A stretch of 64,000 bases of DNA from Rhizobiales bacterium dw_265 (GTDB lineage Bacteria; Pseudomonadota; Alphaproteobacteria; Micropepsales; Micropepsaceae), in contig JAAVUU010000007.1 of NCBI GenBank assembly GCA_018449595.1, forward strand, positions 62,001-126,000, given 5' to 3'. The translations under genes were made by a program, and so were the position numbers. Each line of letters begins with the position of its first letter. The stretch's first letter is position 1. This document shows positions 8,394-16,888 of this stretch, piece by piece. The notes beneath the pieces were generated by a model, which saw nothing but the letters and a program-made list of their open reading frames with translations, did no database searches and was not told where the DNA came from.

Positions 8394-8475
8394 TCCCGTT
8401 AACCCGATAAATAGTTGATTTTGCTGGATTAATTTCCTTAATGTGGCCGGGCGCATTAGGCATGAAGTTCCGACA

Positions 8476-8535
8476 CGGAATATTTTGCCGATACCATCCT
8501 GCATTTGCCGGACTCGAGCCCGGCATTCCGCCGGG
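8476..8535. promoter_or_regulatory. Candidate enhancer upstream of flagellin 2
   Basis: The motifs GGAATATTTTGCCG, GCATTTGCCGG and the palindrome CCCGGCATTCCGCCGGG occur 85-145 bases upstream of the sigma-54 promoter. They share the TTTTGCCG(G) core with the elements before flagellin 1, suggesting the same activator serves both genes. The remainder of the 8307-8719 gap holds a palindromic repeat and a terminator but no gene. Confidence 0.45.
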
Positions 8536-8558
8536 CGACCCTCAACACACACCAGCTT

Positions 8559-8663
8559 CCTTCCCCCGCGGGCGAAGCGACGCGCGGGGGAAGGTGTCGC
8601 AACGAGGGTGAGTAGCGACAGCGTACGAACGCGAAGCCGACCGAGCTGCGACGGATGGGGGTC
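8559..8663. repeat. Palindromic dispersed repeat, family B-like (degenerate copy)
   Basis: A 5' hairpin CCTTCCCCCGCG / CGCGGGGGAAGG is followed by GTGTCGC, GCGAAGCCGACCGAG and a closing GGATGGGGG. The layout matches the two family B copies inside lptE and ybeY, but the sequence is more diverged. It lies between the flagellin 2 enhancer region and the flaF terminator. Confidence 0.5.
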
Positions 8664-8670
8664 AAACAAA

Positions 8671-8695
8671 AAAGCCGGCGCTAGGCACCGGCTTT
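8671..8695 (-). terminator. Terminator of the flbT-flaF operon
   Basis: Stem AAAGCCGG / CCGGCTTT with a nine-base loop; on the minus strand it is followed by TTTGTTTG. It sits 25 bases downstream of the flaF stop. Confidence 0.8.
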
Positions 8696-8719
8696 TCCGA
8701 TTCAGATACAGACCGTCGG

Positions 8720-9067
8720 TTAGCCGGCCTGCAAACCCTGCATGATATTGCGGTTGATCTCGATCAGCGGGTCCAGCGGCGCCTTTTCGCGCGTCACGCT
8801 GCGGGAGTATTTCGACACCCACAGGGAGAGCGAGATGATCTTGGCGCGCACGTCCTGGGTCAGGGTGTTGCGATCGTCCATGCAGTCGGCGGCCAGTGTC
8901 CGCCACAGCCGCCGGTTCCAGTCCAGCGCCTCGACCAGCGGGGTGCCGCTGGCGTTGGTTGCCTTGGCAGTCATCAGCGCGCCGGTAACCTGGCCGAACA
9001 GCCGGTATTCGGTGACGCGGGGGTCCTCGGTCGCGGCCTGCGCGGCCCTGTAGGCATTAAGGCTCAT
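8720..9067 (-). CDS. flaF: Flagellar biosynthesis regulator FlaF
   Basis: 115 residues, the usual family length. It starts MSLNAYRAAQAATEDPRVTE and contains the conserved ALDWNRRLWRTLAADC segment of FlaF. In Caulobacter and Brucella FlaF is needed for flagellin synthesis or secretion and acts together with FlbT; in Caulobacter it interacts with flagellin. The start codon lies inside the 3' end of flbT (11-base overlap), so translation is probably coupled. A terminator follows. Confidence 0.93.
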   Translation of the reverse strand: MSLNAYRAAQAATEDPRVTEYRLFGQVTGALMTAKATNASGTPLVEALDWNRRLWRTLAADCMDDRNTLTQDVRAKIISLSLWVSKYSRSVTREKAPLDPLIEINRNIMQGLQAG

Positions 9068-9452
9068 AGCTGAGACGCTCCTGTTCGAATTCGTAAAGCT
9101 TGCGGCAGGCGATCAGCGCCTTGTAATAAGAGCCCTGGGCGACATCGCGGCTGATGTCGACGCAAGCCCCCAGCACCGCCGGGGTCTTGAGCGCGCCCAT
9201 GAACTCGGTCATGCGCAGGGCAAATTCATTGTAGGGCTCTTCGCTGGTCTCGCCGTCCAGATACATCATCATGATGGCGAGATAGATGCGCCGCGCCGGG
9301 GTATTGGCGTTTTCCGGCTGCATGATGTCCTTTTCGCGCAGCACACAGGCCTTGTTCTGGATCACCAGGCTGGTGCGCTTGTCGCCATTGGCCAGAACCG
9401 CGCCATTGAGCACGAATTTCTCGCCCGGCTTTAACGACAATTTCAGCGGCAT
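9057..9452 (-). CDS. flbT: Flagellin mRNA regulator FlbT
   Basis: 131 residues beginning MPLKLSLKPGEKFVLNGAV, with VIQNKACVLREKDIM and ARRIYLAIMMMYLD typical of FlbT. The family binds the 5' leader of flagellin mRNA and represses translation (Caulobacter) or aids flagellin synthesis (Brucella) until the hook is complete. The ribosome site AAGGAAGGGG precedes the ATG. It forms an operon with flaF and faces away from the flagellin genes' own promoters, which gives the usual post-transcriptional checkpoint. Confidence 0.93.
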   Translation of the reverse strand: MPLKLSLKPGEKFVLNGAVLANGDKRTSLVIQNKACVLREKDIMQPENANTPARRIYLAIMMMYLDGETSEEPYNEFALRMTEFMGALKTPAVLGACVDISRDVAQGSYYKALIACRKLYEFEQERLSYEP

Positions 9453-9528
9453 GACGCCCCTTCCTTCTTGATCGGAAGCGACGATAGACCCGAGGCGTTA
9501 ATAAAAGCCTGACGCTTTCGGCCTTTGT

Positions 9529-9544
9529 GTTTACCAAAGGTTAG
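9529..9544 (-). promoter_or_regulatory. Weak CtrA-like box upstream of flbT
   Basis: Minus-strand CTAA-N7-TAAAC differs by one base in each half from TTAA-N7-TTAAC and lies about 80 bases upstream of flbT. Suggestive only. Confidence 0.25.
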
Positions 9545-9572
9545 GCATGGAAAGCCGCCCTGCCCGCGGCTT

Positions 9573-9884
9573 TCAGTCCAGCACGAAGACGAAGGGACGA
9601 CCGCGCGATTTGGGCTTCCAGCCCGCCGCCATGGCGGCCCGGATATCGCTTTGCAGCCGGTGCGGATCGGGCATCGGCCGCTCCGTCTTGCCGCCGGGCA
9701 TCTCCTGGAAGGGGTATTCCAGCACCAGTTCGCGGCGATTCTCGTCGGCGCGCTCCACCGACAGGCGCAGCCCCATATGCGCGCCCTTCGGGTCCCACAT
9801 CTGTTCGCTTTTCAGGCTCCAGCGCAGCGGAAAACCCTCGACGGTCAGTTCACCGCCCAGTTCGCGCTTTTTCCGCCTGGTCAC
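9573..9884 (-). CDS. Conserved-looking small protein in the ATP-grasp/transglutaminase operon
   Basis: 103 residues, start GTG overlapping the stop of the transglutaminase gene (GTGA), so translation is coupled. No known domain is recognised. The protein is basic at both ends (MTRRKKRELGG; WKPKSRGRPFVFVLD) with no signal peptide or membrane segment, and has a strand-rich middle (LRLSVERADENRRELVLEY). As the last gene of the operon it could be a substrate, an adaptor or a small partner of the amidoligase-like enzymes. Function unknown. Confidence 0.7.
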   Translation of the reverse strand: MTRRKKRELGGELTVEGFPLRWSLKSEQMWDPKGAHMGLRLSVERADENRRELVLEYPFQEMPGGKTERPMPDPHRLQSDIRAAMAAGWKPKSRGRPFVFVLD

Positions 9885-10846
9885 TGCTGCTGTTGCTGCT
9901 GCTGGTGATACAGCCGTTCCGGCATCGAGGGCGTCGGCGACGGCGTCGCCATGGGGCGCGCCACCTTGAGGAAATCCTCGTGCCGCACCGGCGCCTGGGT
10001 CGGCTCCAGCGACACCGCTATCGACAATTCGCTGTCCGCGCCGCCCTTATAGGTGCCGCGCGTCGGCGGCACATCGGCATAGTCGCGGCCCACCGCGGCG
10101 CGGATATGGCGCTCGCCCGCCATGATATTGTTGGTGGGATCGAACCCCACCCAGCCCAGCGACGGCAGATAGGCTTCCACCCAGGCATGGGTGGCGTCGG
10201 CGGCGGAGCGGTCGTGGCTGCCCTTGTGATAGAGATAGCCGGAGACATAGCGGGTGGGGATGCCCCATTCGCGCGCGACCGCCGTCATGATGTGGGCGAA
10301 GTCCTGGCAGACGCCCCGGCGCTGTTCCAGCGCCACCTCGATGGGCGAGTTCACCTCGGTGACGCCGCTTTCATAGTCGAAGGAATCGTAGATGCCGCGC
10401 TGCAGGGTGCGCAGCGCCGTCATGGGATCGCCCACCGGCTTTTCCAGATCCGCGATCTTCATGAAGGCTTCCAGTTCCTGGGAAGGCCGCGCGAATTTCG
10501 ACGGCTCGATCATGTCGAAATGATCGTCGGTGAGGTTGAAACTGTTGTAGCGGCCCCATTCCAGCGGATCGAGCGTCTCGGGCCAGGCCGGCATGAAGCC
10601 GATCTCCACCGTGGCCTGGGCCTCGATGCGCAACTCTTCATGCTCGCGCAGAAGATTGAAGTGATAGACCGCGTTGCCCAGGTGATCGGTATAGGCATAA
10701 AGCTGGGCACGGGGATTGGTGGAAATCTGGAAGGAGCGCAGGGTCTGCGGCCCTTCCGAGCGCGGCTGCATGCGCAATTCCATCACCGACTCGCGCACCG
10801 GCGCGGAATAGCGGAAACGGGTGACATGGCGGATGGAATAGAACAT
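9881..10846 (-). CDS. Transglutaminase-like cysteine protease/amidase with poly-Gln tail
   Basis: 321 residues. An N-terminal beta domain (FYSIRHVTRFRYSAPVRES) precedes a transglutaminase core with the catalytic Cys in EQRRGVCQDFAHI, His in DATHAWVEAYLP and Asp in VGFDPTNN. This COG1305 subtype is regularly linked to alpha-E and circularly permuted ATP-grasp proteins. The chain ends with seven consecutive Gln codons directly before the stop, an unusual tail for an enzyme whose relatives act on Gln side chains. It is cytoplasmic (no signal peptide). The start codon overlaps the alpha-E stop by one base and the next gene overlaps by four, so this is a tight operon. Confidence 0.9.
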   Translation of the reverse strand: MFYSIRHVTRFRYSAPVRESVMELRMQPRSEGPQTLRSFQISTNPRAQLYAYTDHLGNAVYHFNLLREHEELRIEAQATVEIGFMPAWPETLDPLEWGRYNSFNLTDDHFDMIEPSKFARPSQELEAFMKIADLEKPVGDPMTALRTLQRGIYDSFDYESGVTEVNSPIEVALEQRRGVCQDFAHIMTAVAREWGIPTRYVSGYLYHKGSHDRSAADATHAWVEAYLPSLGWVGFDPTNNIMAGERHIRAAVGRDYADVPPTRGTYKGGADSELSIAVSLEPTQAPVRHEDFLKVARPMATPSPTPSMPERLYHQQQQQQQ

Positions 10847-11787
10847 CAGAGAACCGTCTCCGCGCCATAAGTGATGTACGACGCATACAGCGCTTTATGG
10901 ATTTGTTCGCATTGCTTTGTGATGTCGGCGATGAAGCCGGCGACGCCGCCCGACATCAGTTCGTCCACCTGGCCGAAATCCACCGCCGATTTCAACCGGC
11001 CCGCCAGCCGTTCCACCGCCGCGCGCCGCGCCGGCGGCGCACCCGGCGCCACCCGCGCCAGCGCCTCGGACATGCGGTCCACCGAAAAGCAGATGGAATG
11101 GGGGAATTCGGAATCGAACAGCAGGAATTCGGCGATCTTCTGCGGCCGGATCGAGGCGGTATATTCCTTGGTGTAGGGCTCCCAGGCGCTGCAGAATTTC
11201 AGCAACACCAGCCAGTCGAAATATTTGGGACCGTTTTCGCTCTGGGCAGCGGTGAAATGCAGGTCCAGCAACCGGCCCAACTGCTGCACCCGCTCGATAT
11301 GGCGGCCCAGTTCCAGGAAGTACCAGCCCTCACCATGGCTGAGGGTGGAATAGGTGACGCCTTCCAGGGCGTGCATTTCCTCCAGCGCCTCGCGGAACAG
11401 CCGCGCCGGGGTATGGACCCAGATGGAATCCATGGTCACCGGCGTCAGCCGCAGATACAGGCGGTTGAGATTTTCCCACACCTCGTTGGACAGTGCCTCG
11501 CGCACTTGCCGCGCATTGTCGCGCGCCAGTGCCAGGGAGGTGATGAGGGAGGAATCATTGTCGCGTTCGAAGGCCAGCCGCTTGGTGATGGCGAAGGCAT
11601 CCAGATGCGAGGGGGCGGTCTTTTCCCCGGTCAGCGCCTCGATCACCCGCGCCCAACTGGCGGCGGCATCTTCGGGCGTCTGTTCCACCATGGATTCCAG
11701 CTTGACCGCGATCAGCCGCGCGGTGTGCTCGGCCCGCTCGATATAGCGGGCCATCCAGTAGAGGGAATCGGCGACGCGGCTTAACAC
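10846..11787 (-). CDS. Alpha-E domain protein
   Basis: 313 residues from a GTG at 11787. The N-terminus SRVADSLYWMARYIERAEH is the hallmark of the all-helical alpha-E family (COG2307). The biochemical role is unknown; genomic studies of amidoligases proposed that alpha-E, the permuted ATP-grasp enzyme and the transglutaminase make or remove a peptide modification. No good Shine-Dalgarno precedes the GTG, and the palindromic repeat at 11792-11923 lies immediately upstream, so translation may depend on that structure. It overlaps the transglutaminase start. Confidence 0.9.
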   Translation of the reverse strand: MLSRVADSLYWMARYIERAEHTARLIAVKLESMVEQTPEDAAASWARVIEALTGEKTAPSHLDAFAITKRLAFERDNDSSLITSLALARDNARQVREALSNEVWENLNRLYLRLTPVTMDSIWVHTPARLFREALEEMHALEGVTYSTLSHGEGWYFLELGRHIERVQQLGRLLDLHFTAAQSENGPKYFDWLVLLKFCSAWEPYTKEYTASIRPQKIAEFLLFDSEFPHSICFSVDRMSEALARVAPGAPPARRAAVERLAGRLKSAVDFGQVDELMSGGVAGFIADITKQCEQIHKALYASYITYGAETVL

Positions 11788-11791
11788 GAAA

Positions 11792-11923
11792 TGTCATGGC
11801 CCGCCGGAGAGCGGGCCACCCAGTTGGGCGTAGCGCTGTACCGGCTCAGAATGAAATATCGAGACCGCATTGCCGACACCGGAACGATGTCACCTGGGTG
11901 GCCCGCATTTGCGGGCCATGACA
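11792..11923. repeat. Family A palindromic repeat, copy A1
   Basis: Outer inverted ends TGTCATGGCCCGC / GCGGGCCATGACA. Each end folds alone (GGCCCGC-N6-GCGGGCC on the left, GGCCCGC-ATTT-GCGGGCC on the right), and a middle arm pairs CACCCAG with CTGGGTG. It lies between the ATP-grasp gene and the alpha-E gene, both on the minus strand, so unlike the other copies it is inside an operon. Confidence 0.85.
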
Positions 11924-11947
11924 ATGAGGAGTTTGAAACACCGCGCA

Positions 11948-13468
11948 TCATTGCGACAGCACCCACGTATCTTTCGACCCGCCGCCTTGCGAGGAATTCA
12001 CCACCAGGCTGCCGCGCTTCAGCGCCACGCGGGTCAGGGCGCCGGGCACCAGCTTGGTTTCCGCGCCATGCAGGATGAAGGGGCGCAGATCGACATGCCG
12101 CGCCTCGATGCCGTTGCCGACAAAGGTGGGGGCGGTGGAAAGCTGGATGGTGGGCTGGGCGATATAGTTTTCCGGGTCGGCCTTGATCTTCTCGGCGAAA
12201 TCCTCGCGTTCCTTCTGCGAGGCGTGCGGGCCCACCAGCATGCCATAGCCGCCGGATTCGCCCACCGCCTTCACCACCAGCTTGTCGAGATTGGCCAGCA
12301 CATGCTGCAGCGACTTCTCCTCGCGGCACAGGAAAGTCTCGACATTGTCCAGGATCGGCTCTTCGGCCAGGTAATAGCGGATCAGCCGCGGCACATAGGC
12401 ATAGACCGCCTTGTCGTCGGCGACGCCGGTGCCCAGCGCATTGGCGATGATGACATTGCCGGCGCGATAGGCATTGAAAAGCCCCGGCACGCCCAGCGCG
12501 GAATCCTCGCGGAACACCAGCGGATCGATGAAATCGTCATCCACCCGGCGATAGATCACATCGATGCGCTTCAGGCCCGAGGTGGTGCGGGTATAGACGA
12601 CATTGTCGTTGATCAGCAGGTCGCGGCCTTCCACCAGCTCCACGCCCATCTGGCGCGCCAGGAAGGCATGCTCGAAATAGGCGCTGTTGAAGACGCCCGG
12701 CGTCAAGATGGCGATGGAAACGTCTTCGTGAAAAGGCACCAGCGAACGCAGGGTCGCCAGCAGTTCCAGCGGATAATGCTCGATGGGGCGCACCCCCATG
12801 GAACGGAACACCGCCGGGAAGGCGCGGCGCACCACATCGCGGTTGGCCAGCATGTAGCTGACGCCCGAGGGCACCCGCAGATTGTCTTCCAGGACGACGA
12901 ACTCGCCCCTTTCGTTGCGGATCAGGTCGCTGCCGCAGATATTGACATAGGCGCCATGGGGCACCGGCAAGCCGCGCATCTCGCGGCGGTAATGCTTGGA
13001 GCCATAGATCATCGAGCGCGGGATCACGCCGTCCTTCAGCACCCGCCCGTCGTTGTAGATATCGCGCAGGAACAGGTTCAGGGCATGGATGCGCTGGGTA
13101 AGCCCCGCTTCCAGCCGCGACCATTCCGGCGCGGTGATGACGCGCGGGATCAGATCGGTCGGGATGATCCGTTCGGTGGCGCGGTTGTCGCTATAGACGG
13201 TGAAGGTGATGCCCTGGTGCAGGAAGCTCTGTTCGCAGGCCTGCTGGCGGCGGTTCAATTCCTCCAGCGGCAGGGTGGCAAGCCGCGCATCTATCGCGGC
13301 ATAGGGCGCTCGCGCCTGGCCCCCCGGGGTGAACATCTCGTCATAGGGCTTGCCCAGCGCATATTGGGCATAGGGCTCATCCTGGCCGGGACGCGAAGCA
13401 CGGCCGGGCGCGGCGACGATATCGGGTCCGCCAAAGTCTTCGGTATTCGCGAAAGCTTCATGCTGCAT
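11948..13468 (-). CDS. Circularly permuted type 2 ATP-grasp protein
   Basis: 506 residues from the ATG at 13468 ([11 protein letters not shown]). The COG2308 family is recognised from [35 protein letters not shown], the permuted ATP-grasp core [16 protein letters not shown] and [16 protein letters not shown]. It is predicted to join a carboxylate and an amine using ATP. It is the first gene of the operon with alpha-E, transglutaminase and the 103-residue protein. An in-frame ATG at 13504 would add twelve residues without conserved features. Substrate not known for the family. Confidence 0.9.
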   Translation of the reverse strand: MQHEAFANTEDFGGPDIVAAPGRASRPGQDEPYAQYALGKPYDEMFTPGGQARAPYAAIDARLATLPLEELNRRQQACEQSFLHQGITFTVYSDNRATERIIPTDLIPRVITAPEWSRLEAGLTQRIHALNLFLRDIYNDGRVLKDGVIPRSMIYGSKHYRREMRGLPVPHGAYVNICGSDLIRNERGEFVVLEDNLRVPSGVSYMLANRDVVRRAFPAVFRSMGVRPIEHYPLELLATLRSLVPFHEDVSIAILTPGVFNSAYFEHAFLARQMGVELVEGRDLLINDNVVYTRTTSGLKRIDVIYRRVDDDFIDPLVFREDSALGVPGLFNAYRAGNVIIANALGTGVADDKAVYAYVPRLIRYYLAEEPILDNVETFLCREEKSLQHVLANLDKLVVKAVGESGGYGMLVGPHASQKEREDFAEKIKADPENYIAQPTIQLSTAPTFVGNGIEARHVDLRPFILHGAETKLVPGALTRVALKRGSLVVNSSQGGGSKDTWVLSQ

Positions 13469-13708
13469 GCGCGAAGTCTGCACACAGGGCGGGGGGTCCC
13501 GCAAGCACTGCTTTTGTTTTGGGATAATGCGTTTTGGCGGCGCCCGGTTGGCCTTTATCTTTTGGGATTGGAGCGGGCGGAAGCGCGGTCTGCCGACGCA
13601 CTTCCGCCCACTCCTTCCAAGGCCAGTGGCTCGACGCCGGGGAAGGTCAAGCGGCTAGCCGGAACAGGGGCAGGTGGGCCTGCCCGCATGCAATTACAGG
13701 TTGTAACT

Positions 13709-13727
13709 CTTGCCAGTAAATGGCAAG
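13709..13727 (-). terminator. Hairpin downstream of hemD
   Basis: Stem CTTGCCA / TGGCAAG with loop GTAAA, 32 bases after the hemD stop. No T-run. The gap 13469-13758 also holds a GGGCGGAAG / CTTCCGCCC stem (13575-13609) and presumably the promoter of the ATP-grasp operon; no gene is seen there. Confidence 0.45.
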
Positions 13728-13758
13728 TTAACGGCGGAATTATTTGCAGATTTCGAAT

Positions 13759-14481
13759 TTATTCCACCAGCGCGAGCATGGCCGCCTGGTTGGGCCGGGC
13801 CGCCACCGCCACCCGCGAGAAGGCGATTTCCGCCAGCGCCGCCGCCGTGGCGGGGCTGATGCACAAGGCCGCCAGTCCGCCGGTCGGCAGGCCGTCCGCC
13901 AGCACGCCGAACACCCGCGCGCTGCGGGCCGAGAAAAACATCGCGGCATCCAGCGCGCCCCGGTTCAAGGCATCGCGCGCCGCATCGGGCAGCCGCGTCG
14001 CGGTCTCCATGTGATAGAGCGAACAGCGCCGGATCTTGAAGCCGCGCAGGCTGAGATTTTCCGCCAGCGTTCCCGGCGCTTCCCTGCCGCAGACATGCAG
14101 CAGCGCGCCCTTGCCCTGCGCCGCCCAGCGCGAGGCCGCCAGCGCCAGGTCCTTGGCATCGCCATCGGCGCTGCGCACGTCGTCAAAACCGGCCCTGTGC
14201 GCTTCTTCCGCGGTCTGCGGCCCCACCGCGAAGACCGAAAGATCGCGCCTGGGGCTGCGCCGCGCAAAGGCGCGCACGCCGTTGGCGCTGGTGGCCAGCA
14301 GCGCCTGCACGTCGTCCAGCACCGGCATGACATCGTCGTGGAAATGCGGCTCCAGCAACGGCGCCAGCAGGGCCTGGTGGCCCTTTTCGGCCAGCCTGGC
14401 GGCGATCTGCTCGCCATCTTCCTGGGGACGGGTAACTAAGACTCTCAATTGTCGCTCCGGCTGCCGCCTGCGCTCCGGCAT
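13759..14481 (-). CDS. hemD: Uroporphyrinogen-III synthase
   Basis: 240 residues if started at the ATG at 14481; a TTG ten codons downstream, just before [12 protein letters not shown], is an alternative. Typical HemD features are [18 protein letters not shown] at the N-terminus, [13 protein letters not shown], and [19 protein letters not shown] near the end. It cyclises hydroxymethylbilane to uroporphyrinogen III in tetrapyrrole synthesis. It is divergent from tsaD with 48 bases between the starts, a common alphaproteobacterial arrangement. A much longer overlapping frame is only the antisense of tsaD. Confidence 0.85.
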   Translation of the reverse strand: MPERRRQPERQLRVLVTRPQEDGEQIAARLAEKGHQALLAPLLEPHFHDDVMPVLDDVQALLATSANGVRAFARRSPRRDLSVFAVGPQTAEEAHRAGFDDVRSADGDAKDLALAASRWAAQGKGALLHVCGREAPGTLAENLSLRGFKIRRCSLYHMETATRLPDAARDALNRGALDAAMFFSARSARVFGVLADGLPTGGLAALCISPATAAALAEIAFSRVAVAARPNQAAMLALVE

Positions 14482-14529
14482 GTCCCGATATCTTTGCCGC
14501 AGCGGCATTTGCGCGTAAAGCAGCGGCCC

Positions 14530-15603
14530 ATGACACACAAGCCTTTGGGCAAGCCCCTCACCATCCTGGGCATCGAGACCAGCTGCGATGAAACCGCGGC
14601 GGCGGTCGTGCGCGGCGCCGCGCCGGGGCCCGGTATGATTTTGTCCAACATCGTGTTCAGCCAGGTGGAGGCGCATGCCCCCTATGGCGGCGTGGTGCCG
14701 GAGATCGCCAGCCGCGCCCATCTGGAAATCCTGGACGACATCATCGAACGCGCCCTGGCCGAGGCGAAGGTGGGTTTGGCGGAGGTGGACGGCATCGCCG
14801 CCACCGCCGGGCCCGGACTGATTGGGGGCGTGATGGTGGGATTGACCACGGCCAAGGCGTTGGCCCTGGCCGCCGGCAAGCCGCTGATCGCGGTCAACCA
14901 CCTGATGGGCCATGCCCTGACGGCGCGGCTGACCCATGGGGTGGAATTTCCCTTTTTGCTGCTGCTGGTGTCGGGCGGGCATTGCCAGCTGGTGGGCGTG
15001 GGCGGGCCCCTGGAAAATGGAAAATGGGACTTCCGCCTCTATGGCTCCACCATTGACGATGCGGTGGGCGAGGCCTTCGACAAGACCGCCAAGATACTGG
15101 GCCTGCCCTATCCCGGCGGGCCCCAGGTGGAGCAGGCGGCGAAATCGGGGAATCCGCGCGCCTATGACCTGCCCAGGCCGCTGGTCAGCGGCCACAATGC
15201 CCGCAAGAGTGCCGATTTCTCATTTTCCGGCCTGAAAACGGCGCTGCGCCAGCTGGCGCAAGGCGGCGTGGACGTGGCGGACGCCAGCGCCTCGTTCCAG
15301 GCGGCGGTGATCGATATCCTGCGCGACCGCACCCGCATCGCGATGCAGATGTTCCGCGCCGATTTTCCGGGAGGAAATGTGCTGGTGGTGGCCGGTGGCG
15401 TGGCCGCCAATCAGGCGATCGGCGCGGCGCTGGAAAAGCTTTGCCGGGAAGAGGGCTTTGTCACCCGCATCCCGCCTCCCGGACTTTGCACCGACAATGC
15501 GGCGATGATCGCCTGGGCGGGAGTGGAACGGCTGTCTGCCGGCAGTGGCGACGACCTTTCGGTATCACCTAAGGCACGGTGGCCGCTGGCCACCATGCCT
15601 TGA
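14530..15603 (+). CDS. tsaD: tRNA N6-threonylcarbamoyladenosine synthase subunit TsaD
   Basis: 357 residues. It starts at [20 protein letters not shown] with the family signature [13 protein letters not shown]. Metal-binding and substrate motifs include [13 protein letters not shown] and [10 protein letters not shown]. TsaD transfers the threonylcarbamoyl group to A37 of ANN-reading tRNAs together with TsaB and TsaE; tsaB is at 43.2 kb here. The longer frame from 14449 would run into the divergent hemD start and is not used. Confidence 0.95.
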   Translation: MTHKPLGKPLTILGIETSCDETAAAVVRGAAPGPGMILSNIVFSQVEAHAPYGGVVPEIASRAHLEILDDIIERALAEAKVGLAEVDGIAATAGPGLIGGVMVGLTTAKALALAAGKPLIAVNHLMGHALTARLTHGVEFPFLLLLVSGGHCQLVGVGGPLENGKWDFRLYGSTIDDAVGEAFDKTAKILGLPYPGGPQVEQAAKSGNPRAYDLPRPLVSGHNARKSADFSFSGLKTALRQLAQGGVDVADASASFQAAVIDILRDRTRIAMQMFRADFPGGNVLVVAGGVAANQAIGAALEKLCREEGFVTRIPPPGLCTDNAAMIAWAGVERLSAGSGDDLSVSPKARWPLATMP

Positions 15604-15613
15604 TCGCCGGTCA

Positions 15614-15739
15614 TCAGATGGTGGCGGCCAGGGTGACGATGCCGAGCACGCCGACAAGGGCGATGGTGGCGGCATTGAACGCTTCGGTGATGAAGGCATT
15701 CACGGGGCTGGCCGGCTGGGAGATACGGAGGTTGGTCAT
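15614..15739 (-). CDS. Small membrane protein, 41 residues
   Basis: A short frame with ATG at 15739 and a ribosome site AAAAGGAAC at the proper distance. The protein begins MTNLRISQPASPVNAFITEA and ends with one hydrophobic helix (TIALVGVLGIVTLAATI). It is convergent with tsaD, whose stop lies ten bases away. The region upstream (15740-16017) is visibly AT-richer than the surroundings and probably carries its promoter and that of xthA. No family recognised; single-helix proteins of this size often act as regulators of membrane complexes. Confidence 0.5.
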   Translation of the reverse strand: MTNLRISQPASPVNAFITEAFNAATIALVGVLGIVTLAATI

Positions 15740-16017
15740 GTGATGTTCCTTTTCAAAATTGATGGCGAGAGACTTGTATCGCAAGCTACCGTGTTACGCA
15801 AGGTATCTTGCAATATATTTTATCCCTTTTGGGGAACTCTCTGTTGCACCGCGATATAGGCCACCGAGCTGTGCATTTCAATGAATGAAAGCCATGCGTT
15901 TTGCGAATGCCATTGTGGCGAAATGAGGTATAAACCTTTGAAGTATATGATATCGAAATTAAATTGCGCGGGCCGCCTGATTACGACGCGGTTGCAGCAT
16001 ACCAGGGGCCGGAATCC

Positions 16018-16821
16018 ATGAAAATCGCCACCTGGAACGTCAATTCGGTTCGATTCCGGGCCCAGCTGGTGACCCGTTTCCTGCGCGATGAGCAGCCGGA
16101 CGTGCTGTGCCTGCAGGAGACCAAGGTGGAGAATGGGCTGTTTCCCGCCCTGCCCTTCCACAAGCTGGGCTACACCCATCAGGCGATCCACGGCCAGAAG
16201 GCCTATCACGGCGTGGCGGTGCTCTCGAAAATCCCTTTTCGCACCTCTGGCCGCGAAACCGGGGTTCAGGATTTCTGCCGCGAGGGCCATGCCCGCCATA
16301 TGGGCGTGACCCTGGCGAACGGCGTGGAGTTGCACAATTTCTATGTTCCGGCGGGCGGCGATATTCCCGATCCCGTGCAGAACCCCAAGTTCGACCACAA
16401 GCTGCACTTCCTGGCGGAGATGGAGAAATTCTTCGCCCGGCGGAAGGCCAAAAGCGACCCGGTGATCCTGGTCGGCGACCTCAATGTCGCGCCGCTGGAA
16501 AATGACGTGTGGAACCACAAGCAGCTTCTGGGCATCGTCAGCCATACGCCGGTGGAAACCCGGCTGCTGGGCGAGGTCCAGGCGGCCTTCGACTGGACCG
16601 ACACGACGCGCCACTTCGTGCCGCCGGAGGAGAAAATCTATTCCTGGTGGAGCTATCGCGCCGCCGACTGGGAAGCCAGCGACCGCGGCCGGCGGCTGGA
16701 CCATGTCTGGGCCAGTCCCGGCCTGAAAGCCGCGCTCAGGTCGCAAAAGATCGTCAGGAAGATGCGCGGCTGGCAGAAGGCCAGCGACCATGTGCCGGTG
16801 GTGGTGGAGTTTGACTTATGA
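16018..16821 (+). CDS. xthA: Exodeoxyribonuclease III
   Basis: 267 residues from the ATG at 16018 (MKIATWNVNSVRFRAQLV). Catalytic motifs of the EEP family are visible: Asn in TWNVNS, Glu in LCLQETKVE, the GDLNVAPLENDVWN loop, and SDHVPVVVEF at the C-terminus. It acts on abasic sites and 3'-blocked ends in base excision repair. The phosphatase gene follows after a short gap filled by a dispersed repeat. Confidence 0.93.
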   Translation: MKIATWNVNSVRFRAQLVTRFLRDEQPDVLCLQETKVENGLFPALPFHKLGYTHQAIHGQKAYHGVAVLSKIPFRTSGRETGVQDFCREGHARHMGVTLANGVELHNFYVPAGGDIPDPVQNPKFDHKLHFLAEMEKFFARRKAKSDPVILVGDLNVAPLENDVWNHKQLLGIVSHTPVETRLLGEVQAAFDWTDTTRHFVPPEEKIYSWWSYRAADWEASDRGRRLDHVWASPGLKAALRSQKIVRKMRGWQKASDHVPVVVEFDL

Positions 16822-16823
16822 AG

Positions 16824-16888
16824 TGGTCGCGCGACCTAACGCTGACGGTCGCGCAGCCGCGCTGCGCGACCTGCTGGGCCGACGCTCC
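16824..16888. repeat. Family C dispersed repeat, copy C1
   Basis: Begins TGGTCGCGCGACCT and ends GGGCCGACGCTCC, with an internal palindrome around GGTCGCGCAG / CTGCGCGACC. The same two ends, with variants, bound the copies at 43184-43230 and 56690-56736. It fills the whole gap between the xthA stop and the start of the phosphatase gene. Confidence 0.6.

Noticed and set aside
14482-15195. N-terminal half of a 478-residue minus-strand frame running into hemD
   Set aside because: This part is antisense to tsaD; only the portion from 14481 encodes HemD motifs.
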